A stretch of DNA of 64,000 nt from positions 17,821,037 through 17,885,036 of the forward strand of contig OZ038532.1 in NCBI GenBank assembly GCA_964036665.1, written 5' to 3'. This DNA is from Gordius sp. MW1. Taxonomy: Eukaryota; Nematomorpha; Gordioida; Gordea; Gordiidae. Both the position numbers and the translations under genes were made by a program. Below are positions 23,233 to 35,200 of the stretch, one piece after another. The notes below the pieces were generated by a model. The model had not been told where the DNA came from and did not search any database. It saw only the letters and a program-made list of their open reading frames with translations. Positions within the stretch are counted from its first letter, which is position 1, and each line of letters starts with the position of its first letter.

Positions 23233-26200
23233 CTAAAAAATGCCCATATCTGTCAACAACGTTCCCAATTCTTGGCTGATGGCTGGCTTAGTAGTTCTTA
23301 GCGTCAACCTGTACATCTGTGAGATTAAGCACGTCATAAAATACATTAACAATAGAGGAGATAATAAATATAATTAAAACTTTAGATGGATTAAGAACAT
23401 ATTAATACGAGAAGATTGTTGATTTTTTAAATATTCCATATCTGCTTTAATCTCTAAAGCTTTATTGTAGTTTTAAAATATAGTGGGATTCACCTTTTTC
23501 GAAAGTAATTATTACATAATAAGTGCAAAAGTTTATGAAATAGCCATCGATCGCTCTTTCACTTAAACAATACCTAGTTATACACGTGTCAATCTTTAAC
23601 AAAACTATCGCACCGCAACATCTTTCGGGATAACAAAAATAATTTCTTCCCACATCACAAATAAAGCCTTCTTATTTCCGTTAATTAATGTCATAAATTT
23701 AGAAAGCAAATATTTTAGAGTTGCTTTACCTGAGTCTTCATGTTGGGTTCGAGTCGCAGTAAACAGCCGACTTGCTGAGATTTCGTCTTGATAATGCCGG
23801 CGCCTACCGCGTTATCCATGTTACTGTCGATGGCTGGAAGCACGGCAAAACCAAAATTGGTCAGCTATATCAATGATAATATGTTAAGGCGATGCGATAT
23901 AAAAAGTCCTTTTAATGAACGTTCATTTATTGTTCCATCCCTAATCTAAAAATCAAAAATTTATTAAATTCTTAATATAAATGGAAGTTTTACTTTCAAT
24001 ATTTGCATAAACAAAAGAGATTAGTCGAGACATGGCACTTACACGGTCAAGATGATAAAAAAACCACGACTGTGGGACCAAATAACTGATGAAGAAGAGA
24101 AAATCTACCAGAAATTCCTAACCAAAAATATATATTTCAAGATACTTTTAAAAATACTTAAGGGTTATAGGTCATGATACTTATTTATGTCCATCCTAAA
24201 ATGAGGGATAAATTAGCATTTTAATATAATAAAAATAAACTTTAGTTCTATTGGCCTCTGGGTCAATGGGAAGCACCGTGGCGCCGAATATTTTTTGATA
24301 TTCCTGTCCAGGCAAAACGAGCGATTTCCACCTAGTTACAAAAACGCGTATTAATAAAAACTTATATTTGCTTATGTATGTTTGCAAAAAATGATCCCGT
24401 TGCTATTCAATAGTCGAAAAAGTTTACATCGTACATTTTAAAAAACAAACTCTATGACTCGAAGCTACAAAATTTTAATATATTGCGAAATAGTCAATCC
24501 CTCTACAATATAAAACTTGTAATTTAGTGTCTTAATGAATTAATAATGGGTTTCGATATTTAAAACCATGGCCTATTATGAAGGGTGAATGAAACACAGG
24601 TCGGTTATATTAAAACCCTTTCTCTAGCTTAACCAAACCCAAAATAAATGCTCCATTCGAAGGCTCAGTTAGAATTCTGAACTGCTTGGGAGGGTAAAAA
24701 GTTAATTACCTTTGAAAAAAACCGGCTTGATCCATGGGCGTTTGGGGACCGAGCGGTTCCAAAAAGCGATTTAACGTGAGGGGAAGGTAAGACTTGAGTT
24801 TGATCGTTTGCCTACTATCCCCACCACCACCTCCTCCGTCTTGGGATGGGGTGAATGGGGAGAAAGGGTCTATTACGACGGCTAAGTTGCCGGGTGCCGA
24901 TTGACTTTTGCAAAATTCCAAGCATAATTGGGGTTGTGGGAAGGGGGCTTCGGGTGGAGCCAGGCATTCTACCCCTACTCTCTGCTGCAATTGCGAACCG
25001 GGTTCGAGGCTATCCACTTCCAAAGGTTGGACGCTCAGCGATAAACGTAATGATGGATGACGAGAGTTAAGGAGGGCAAATGGTTGAGGTGGTTACGCAA
25101 AATATAGCATATATACTAAAGGTGATTAGTGTAAGTGTAACTCTTCATTCAGTCCCAACTAGAGAACTGCAAAGTCCATTTTTTTCAACCCGAACCCAAC
25201 CCGAAAGCATAATTTTTGACCCAAACCAGACTCGAAGACATTTAATTTCAAACCCGACCCAACCCGAAGTCGGGTCCGGGTCATCCGTGCAGGTCTCAAG
25301 TCCTAACGCAAAAAACATATTTCCCCCGTGAACTCTTATTTAAAACAATTTATACTTAATTTTAAGAAGACACGGGTTTAAAACTCAATGCAAAAAAAGC
25401 CCGAATTAAAAATTCCGTCACTGCGGCTAGATAAAATTTAAAGATAAAAACAATTATTCATGTGTAAACAAACAACACACAATTTATAATAGCAAAGGAT
25501 ATAATTAGCGTCGAATCCGAGGGGCTCTTCGGTGCCGGTCGTGAAATGGGCCCGGACTGAAGTAAAGCACGAGGAGGCAGACTTATTCCCGTAAAAAATT
25601 TGCAAGGAACCGCTCCCGTTCCCGAAATCGCCCAGTTTCGCTCCGACCTGTATGTAAGCATTTTCGAAGAGCACCGCCCCGAGCTTGGACCAAAACGGGG
25701 CCAAGATTTGTGGTCGCGGCGCAGAAGTTATGACCACCACCTCATTTTCTCCTGGCCCGTCTCGCGTGGGCAGGCCCAGAGTTTTGTGAAGCTCCCCGTT
25801 CAAATTGCCTTTATCGTGCGGGTGACCGACGTCGTTATCGTGAAATATTTCGAGCAAAATGTCCCGAGTGCTTGCGTTTGATAATGCATTAGTATTAGTA
25901 TTGTTCCCTCTAAACGGTAACCCTGGTTCGGAGTGTTTTACCGAGTGAGTGTCGGTTAAGGAGCCACCATTGGTTGTTATGTTGGTGGCAGAGGAGGGGG
26001 TTGGATGGGGTGGAGAGCCGAGAGATAAAAGCAACAGATCGTCGGTGGCACCGCTACGCTCTGTTTGATGCACTCCTATCAAAAAGAATTGCTTTTAGTC
26101 TGTTAAAAAAGCGTTTTATCCATTTCCAAAAAACTCGATTAGGTATCGTGCATATGCAGGAAAGTTATTAGGGTGTTCGAGATTACCACTGTTATTAATG

Positions 26201-29200
26201 AAGAAAAGACAGTTAAGATAGGTTGGTGATTATTTAGCCTCCTATTCAATTGATATTTGCAGACTGAGTATACACTCGACAGAATCTTATAATCTGATCA
26301 AAAATCAATTTGCGTCATACGATGATGAAGTTCTATTCTTAATAGTTACTCGATTTTAGATGCAACAATATTTTAAATTTCCATACAAGTATATTCCGTG
26401 CAAAAATTTCCCTTGGCCAACGCTATTAGCTCAAGCATGAGGGGGGAGGGAGAGAGCAAAGCCTTGTAATATTTTAAGAATGGGGAAAATATTAATAACG
26501 ACAATTAGTAGATAAATAGAATATTAGCTGCTTCCCCATGTTAAGCTAGATCAACTTAAAGACAAAATCTTCGAACCCAGTCCAAAATTAAGATTAAAGG
26601 CTTTAATAAACACCTTTAAAATGCTGTATCGAAGACAACTTAGGACGCGGGCTCAATGAGCTTACTCGGGGTCTGGGCCGGGGTAGTGGGGGGTCTCTTA
26701 GGCAGAGCCGGGCCCGGTTGAGAATGGGGGCCATTGTTGGAGGCAGTCGCGCTCGTTTCGGTAGTTCTCAATTTGCCCAGTAACAGGGAAGTTTCTCGTT
26801 CAGGGAAGGGTGGCATTTCTTCCAAAACCACGGCCAAGACGTCGGTAGAGACTACGGAACTTAGCTTGAGATATTCCACGGCTCGTTGCTGGATTTCGGG
26901 GTCGGAGTTGCGTATGTTGGTATCGGATCGCAAAACCTAGAAAAATGAATTTGGTTTAAGCTATGTCTTCTCAAGCCTACACACCAATTTGGGCAAACTG
27001 TTTATTTGAGCTATTTCTCTTAATCGACCTCTAAGCTTGGTCGGAGGTTGAAAAATAGACCAGAGCCGACCGTTAATCTTAGTTGAACCAAAGGCCGACA
27101 AAACAAATAATTCTCCATAACTTTTGCAATTTTTAACAGGACAAGTGCGCATAATTTCACATAAAATAAGCCAAATCAATCGTATTATTACTAGTATATC
27201 GTTTTATTTCCAACCCACATACGACAGCTTAGTCAATAGAACAATTTAATGCACTTAAAAGAAAAAATGCGGCAATATACGGAACTCATCATAGTATTAC
27301 CTCCTGTATTTCGGCCTTGATTTCGGGGAAGAGATTTATGAACTTGACGTAGGTCGAGAGCAGCAAGGCACGGGTCGGGGCAGAACACAGGGGAAATTTG
27401 GAGTGTAAGGCTTGAAATTGTATGGCGGGCGCGGACCTCGGGTCTCCCGCTATCAGATTACCAAATTCACCGAGCACGTAGCCCGCCACTTTAACCATGT
27501 TTTCGTGACAAAAGTAATGCGTCGCATTAGACGCGGCGGCTGCTTGAGAAGCACCAGCCGCCAGGGGTGGTCTCTGTAACAGGGCTTCAAAAACGGTTTT
27601 GGCCGCGTAACCCTAACGTGTATGATGTGTGTTTAGCGGATAGTTTAGAAAAAATTCAATGACAAATATTGTTGAAATAAAGATTATAAATACGATTCCG
27701 GTTCGGGTTCTGTAAAGAGGGCCCGATTTAAGACGAGTGGTAACCATGAATCAAATAAGAATAACTCTAATTAACATGCCATCTAGGACACAATTTATAA
27801 TTAGCGACTAATTTGACTAAATTATCGAGCTATCTCTTTTAGAATGTGACTCGAAAATAAAAACAGATATATAACGTTTTCGCTCGCATTGGAGTTCATC
27901 AGTATGCCATAGTTAATTTTCTAGTCACATAGTAAACAAGATAAAAAAAAAATTAAATTGCCACGCAATTTATCGGCTCGCTTTCGTTGTCCTGTCCTGT
28001 CCAGCTTGTAAATATTTAAAAATTTCCATGGAAATTTATACTGCTGTAAAAGACTTATATTTTGCTTTCCCATAAAGACTAGCTAATGACCGCTGGTTGG
28101 CTTTGCTATATTATATATTTATGCGAGAATCAGCTAGCTTGATTAAAATCGTGTTTTAGTATTGCAACAATGGTTCTCTTTAGGCAATAAAATTGCACCC
28201 TAAACAACTTTTTATTAGCGCTGCGATTAAATAAATGATTTTAGTTCCGTGTCGTTTCTAAGTGATCGACTAAAGTAATCTTGCATTAAACAGCACTAGG
28301 ATGCTGTAATAGGTAACATCATTTGGCAGAGGTCTTGAAATAACTTTGAAGCGCGGCTTTTGATATAAAATTTTGCTTCAAATGTATGTTAATCAACATA
28401 GACTTGGGTGACAATTAGCGTTAAGATTTTGGCATGTCTTAGATATAAAGGTTTAAATATATACCTTGTCCGCTAAAAACTAATTCAATCGCAACTCCTA
28501 ATCCATGCTATAATCGAACGTCAGAAGTTAGTGTGTGCTATTTATTTATAACAACTCATAAAACCATTACATTATCATATTTTGAAACAAAAATCAAGAG
28601 TTAAAGATAAAAGGCGATTTATAACACTATTCATTTTCTATAAAAAATGGTTAATGACGTCAAAGAACCTAGTCGTTAATCAACAAACCAATTCTGCGCA
28701 AACGCTTTAAGATAGGTTCTTGTTGCCTTAAAAATGATAGTTGTTCAAACGTCAATTAAGTACAATTTTGCTTATTAGAAAGTCACGACTAACTTGCTCG
28801 TCAAACATACGCATAAATATCTAAGTTTAATAGATCGTTTATAAATTTGATCACAACAAATGACCAAAATTATTAAATTTTTAATATTTAGGTCAAATCA
28901 GTACTATACTGCAAAAATTGCAATTCCCTGAAAAAAAGGTTTAAAGGTGTAAGGATCTTAAGGGAATCGAACCTGCACTTCTTCCCGGTTAACGATGATT
29001 TGTACAGCCCGGTACCAAACCTCTTCGCCAACATGGTCCCCGGCTACTCGGATCAAATTAAGGATGGTATCGACGTACCAGGCATAATCTCGCGCGTAAC
29101 TTTCGGCCAAAGCCGCTATCTTCAGCACCGTTTCCTCTCGTGCCGTATAATCGGCGGGCCCGACGCAACCTTCCCCTACAATAAAATTAAATATTGTTAT

Positions 29201-32200
29201 TTCCAACAATTTTGCAAAGGGATCCCAAACATGGGCGTGGGGGAAAGGGGGGGGGGCGGCTGCCCCCCCTCTAAAACTAAAAATTTGTTAAAATTTATTA
29301 TAATTATGGCAAAAATTGAAAAAATGATCATTTTGTCCCCCCCCCCTAATCATTATTGCCCCCACTAATCCCAATCCTGGCTACGCCCATGATCCAATAT
29401 CTTTGAATAGTCGTGGCAACAATTTTGAAGCGTAGATATTAGGAGTAATACCACCTTAACCATGGGCGTAACCAAGATGGTGGGGGGCAGTGAGGGGCGG
29501 TGCCCCCTTCTAAATACAAAAATTTGTTGAAATTTATGACTAAAATTGCAAAAAATGTTTATCTTTCCCCTCCCTAAATCATTATTGCCCCTCCCCTCTT
29601 TAATCCCAATGCTGGCTAGGTCCATGACCTTAACGATAATTTATGTTTGCCCTTTAAGGGAATCCTTTAGAGTAAGATCATTTTAAGAAAATTACCCAAC
29701 AGAATCCATAGTACTTCACTTTAATATGATAAACACAAAGATACGAATGAAGATTTGTAGAAGTTAAAAAACATTATCTCAAATATATTATATACTAGAT
29801 GAACCCGGCAAACGTTGTTTTGCCATTTACCCGGGCGTATTCAATTATTTGATAAAGCGGTTATTGAAGTAAAAATAAAGTTTGATGTCTATATATTCTA
29901 CTTCTATTGTTCTATTTCCGTATACAGTGCAACGCCTACGAATACTCGAAAACTACTGGACAGATTTGGCTCGAACAAATCTTAAACAGGAATAAACTGT
30001 GAAATTTTGAGCCAAATCGGTCTGGTAGTTTTCCAAAATTGGTGGCGGGCATATATACACACACACACATAGTTTCATTTTTATATATAAGATGAGTCCC
30101 GTGGGACATTAATAAGGTTAGATACCGTCTCACTAATAATCACCCTCAATTCCAAACTTTAAAAATATTAATAAACTAATAATTAAACCATCACAAAATA
30201 CGTAAGCATTTAAGTAAAAATCAAGGCTGGATTCTTCCTCTTAACCCCCGTCTTAATACACGATTCAGCTTCAAAGCGCAATATTATTTTTGTCCAAATA
30301 GCGATTTACATGTCGTGGAATCAACAATTTTAGCTTACCATGTGAATTATGCATTAGTAAGCGTAATTAAAGGATAAACATTTGGGACATTCATTCCATG
30401 TTAAATCGATCATAAAAAGGCGTTTTTCGGCCGACCCCCTCAGAATTTTATAAAATTTGGTGGAAATGTTAAAACTAGTAAAATTATTAATTTCCGAAAA
30501 TTTCAGCTCATTTGGGCCACCACTTTTCGAGTTATGGGCGCTCAAAGGTCGAAAATCGGCCATTTAAAAAATCGGGTTGTGACGCTATATTCAATAAAAT
30601 TCATAAGTTATTGGCCCCCAAATCATAGAATCTTGTTGTAGTAATAGGTAAGACCTATCTCCATAGAAAAAAAATTAAAAAATTTTTTTTTGTCGAATGG
30701 TCATCTCATAATGGCCGAAATGGCCATTATGGCATAACTACTGTTGAACCCTCTCAAACCGTTTCAAATTTGAGACAATTGTTTTATACTACCTATTAAT
30801 CAAATTAAATAAAAGAGAAAGTTGGGCGGCCATCTTGAAGTGGTCATAAATTGCTAGAAACGGTATTTAATTTATTTGGCGCCAAAATGACCCTCTAAAA
30901 TTGGTTTTATTACTCATTTAGCCATCTTATAATATTATTATATCTATTATACAAATATTTTTGCTATAAATTAACACCCCAACCCCCCCCCCCCCCCTAT
31001 AATCTTAAATCAAAATAGCGAGTAATTTTTTCCACAAATTACTTTATTGTAATTTGGAAACAGGCTCGTGAAATAGATAATAAAATCGTCAGGATTATTG
31101 AATATAATATAGGCTTTAAAATTGCCTTATCAACACAGATTGATTTCATTTTTGGCGCGTATGAATTAATTTGTATGACCTCTAGCGCGAATTTTAAATG
31201 ATGTCGAATTCTTTTGATTATCGTTTAATTTTACTATCAATTAATTATCCCCTCCACGTTCGAAATTTTGAATATAAATTATAATAAAAATTAAGACGAT
31301 GAAAAAATATTAGTTAGTTTGCTTAACCCATGCGAACCCCGTCAACTCTTTCGCTTTCTTAAATAAATTTCCCAAAATATCTCTAAAGAAATGGGATATA
31401 TTAAAAATTGTATCACCTTTAACCTCAACCGGAGAACTTATACCTTATTTAAAAACGAAATGCTTGATGCGACACCAAAACATATTGCCTTACCTAAAAT
31501 ATGCTTCAGATATGTATTAATTTTTTATATGCGCTTGAAGACATGCCCTCCGTCATACTTTTTTTTAATACTTATTACATATCGAATAACAAACAATGAA
31601 TATATACTTTGAAATAAATTATTATTTAAGGTGATTTTTCAAAGCTGTTTCTATTTCAAAAGGGAATTAAATTTGTAGCCTATTCGGAGAAAAATCACTC
31701 CCTATTTTGATTGTAATTTATAGGGAATATGGGGGGGGGGGGGGGGGTTGGGGTGTTAATTTATAGCAAAAATATTTGTATAATAGATATAATAATATTA
31801 AAAGATGGCTAAATGAGTAATAAAACCAATATTAGAGGGTCATTTTGGCGCCAAATAAATAAAATACCGTTTCTAGCAATTTATGACCACTTCAAGATGG
31901 CCGCCCAACTTTCTCTTTTAGTTAATTTGATTAATAGGTAGTATAAAACAATTGTCTCAAATTTGAAACGGTTTGAGAGGGTTCAACAGTAGTTATGCCA
32001 TATTGGCCATTATGAGATGACCAATCGACAAAAATTTTTTTGATTTTTTTTCTATGGAGATAGGTCTTTTGAGCGCCCACAACTCGAAAAGTAGTGGCCC
32101 AAATGAGCTAAAATTTTCGAAAATTAATAATTTTACTAGTTTTAACATTTTCACCAAATTTTATAAAATTCTGAGGGGGTCGGCCGAAAACGTGGCGATT

Positions 32201-35200
32201 TGACATGGAATGTCCCATTTGTCTTATAAGCAAAAACACAAAAACAAATCAAAAATGACGTGACTCTCCTATTAAAAGGCGGCTTTTAACATGCATTAGC
32301 TTTTAGATTCAAAATCGCGTATTAAGAAGACACACCCTTACAAGCATAAATTTCACAAAAAATCCAAAGATTTTCCATCATTACGCGCCATCCCAAATAT
32401 CGAATGTGTCACAAGTTAAAATTTATGGGCATCTATCTATATTACCGGTGAGGTAGGCCATGAGGTTAGAGCAAATCTCTTCGCAATCCTCGCATGATTC
32501 GTCGCACGAGGCGTAAAGCAAGTCCGCCGCCCGTCTCCTAACGCTAGCGTCGCGCTCGTTCCTAAGCGCCGCAACCACGGCTTCGCGGTGGCGCTTCACG
32601 GCCGCCCTAAGACCCGGGTCCGCTCCTTCTACGAGCGTGCGCATCGATTCGAGCGCCAAATAACGCAAATTGGTTTCACGGTGTTGCAAGAAACGACCTA
32701 ACTGTTCGCAGGCTCGGGCCATCAAAAAATTTTCCGCTGCACTCTCGTTGGGCTACGTGTGTCCGGAAAAAACGTTCGTTGTAATTACGTATCGTTGCGC
32801 GTGTGTGGCATTTAAATTTTTAGCTTTCGTCTCAATTAGCTTTGTACAATTCAAGATTACATTATATGCATAGTTTCGTAAAAACGGCTTGGTTTTGTTT
32901 AGTTGACCTTAGGTTTTAGTCGACTAAACATAACCAAACTAAGGGTCTGACCAAATACCTTAATCTTTTTGTGAAGAAAAGCAGACCAAAAAATCTTTCG
33001 TCTCTTTATATTTTGTCGACTAAAACCAAAAGCCGACCAAACAAAACCCAGCCGTTTTACAACACTGATTAGGCAATAAAGTAAATCTATATGAAAGTTA
33101 AGCTTAGTTCCTTTACAAAAACTGCAAGGGAATGTAAAGTTGTAAAGGAGAGTCAAGATTGAGGCAGAGCTAGCAATTTTTATTTTTTCACGCTCAGCTC
33201 TAAAATTATATATACATATATCTCCTGGCCCACTGTTAAAACTATTTAAGCTCTTTCAATACATAATTTACCTTCTTCCAGTTTATAACGGAACGGCTTA
33301 GCTATATATTAAAAATTCGGCATTTCGCCAGCCCTAAGGCTTATGTAGGATTGCGACTCACAGAGTAGGATGAGAAGCAGTGAGCGATGAGGTCTATAGC
33401 TTCGAACAGCACAGCGTTGCGGGCGTTAGAATGTTGGACTTTCTTGGATTTCGGCGGTTCGGCCGCTTTGTTAAGCACCGTATCCAAGCATTCCACCAGC
33501 TTGGCCCGGGTAACCCCATCGTAGGCCGTGTTTGGGTCGGGCCAATTTTGCAACAAGCGCAGCAGCTTGACGGAAAGCCAGGGCGCCGGGACAAAGTAGT
33601 AAGTGTAATCTTGCAGGTCCGTGTACGACGAAGTAACCAAGCGGCTGAGGCGGGAAACTGCTAAGGTGGCGCAATCTGTGCGTGACGAAATGATCGTTTA
33701 TGCAACAATTAGAACACGGGTACTATAATAAAGATGATCCCGGTCTTAAATTTGGAGCGATGAAAGAGGGTAAGTTAGCGTTAAAGGTTATCGAGAGCGC
33801 TTTTTGGGACACAGGGCCCGATGACGCTCAGATCATTATACTAAAAACATTAGAGCATAGCAATAGCAGCGGAATAAAATATTTAAAATGAAAGATACTA
33901 TCCTATAAGAGCCAAGGCTAGGTATTCAAATTAAAGCTGATGATAATTTATCAAAATGAACTAGTTCTTAACAGCTCCATTGATAATACAGAAATTTTAG
34001 TAAATGCGGGCTGATAAAATCTAAGGTTGCAAATAGGGATTTTAATCTTGATTTTCTTCAAAGAGAGACGACCTGTGCTATTCAAATGACTTCAGCCATT
34101 CATAGCGCACCTGACTGTAAAGTCTCTTTAGTACACATTAGAGCTGCCGTTTAATTGCAATCGCGACATTGATATAATATCAAGTCGCAAATAAACGTTT
34201 TGATATCAATCGAGCTAATAAAAGACCATTAGTATTAACGAAGTTGGGGTCGTTCTGTACCCCAAAAAAGGTTTGAACAGTGTAAGAATATACATATAAT
34301 TCGTTGCTGAAAAGCGGTGAGGTCGGATTGAAAAACAGAGTAGAGGGGAATGGCCCTCGACATTTCGCGAAAATATAGACTATCTTCAGGAATAAAAGAT
34401 CTAAATTCCACTCAAAAATATCGAGTGTCATTTCCCTAGCTACTCGTTTTAAAAATTCAACCCCCCCCCCCGCTTCTATACAACGTATAATTTAAGAAGG
34501 ATTGACAGTGAAGTGACTAATTTCCGTAAATCGTATTATTATATTGTACTTTTGTATTCCTCAGGATTTTTGCGAACCACGGCATCGATGAGACTGGAGG
34601 CTGCCGTAACTACGCCCAAATGCTGGTCATTGAGCAGGTGGACCACGCGAGAAGCCCAATCACCCGGGCTCAGGCAATCGGGGTGCGCGCGAAACAGTTT
34701 GAGTAAGCACAGCGATGCGCTTTGCTTCACGCTATCTATGCTATCCCCTGATGCAAATTATCGTGTTAGATAAAAAAAATTTCCAATTAATAATGATTTA
34801 TTTGCAAATCCTTGTATATAAAACATGCTAAAACATAAAATTAATAAATTAATGGGCATGCATAGAGCCATGGATCGAAATTGTATTAAATTTCACAATT
34901 TCCATGGTGATATTGTGCTAAATGTAGAATAATTCCTGAGGAGTCGTATGTAATTGAGCTGTAATAAATATTATATTCGTTTAAGGGAATTGGCTACCCT
35001 CGGGCCCTAATTATTAAATTCTGTATATGGCAAAGGAAGTGCGATATTCTATTTCCATGTGAGAATTATAGACCCCAGATTTAAAATATTTAGTTCACGC
35101 CAAAAAATAGCAAAATTTAATAGAATTTTATGTGTTACAAATCCGGGAAAAAAATTTACAAAAAAATTTAATCCGTGTGTCGCACCTTAATTCTCAACCC

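Noticed and set aside
25438..25502. Continuation of the AP-2 alpha exon past 25503 (..[14 protein letters not shown])
   Set aside because: The open frame runs on to 25438, but the sequence leaves the alpha-ear family at ATATCCTTT; these residues are intron read-through.
31391..31612. 73-codon frame in the loop of the 1.8-kb inverted-repeat element
   Set aside because: Too short, no transposase motif, and composition equals the surrounding AT-rich DNA.
33380..33674. Overlapping open frames on both strands
   Set aside because: Shadows of the AP-2 alpha exon 33675-33362, which carries the conserved [16 protein letters not shown] text.
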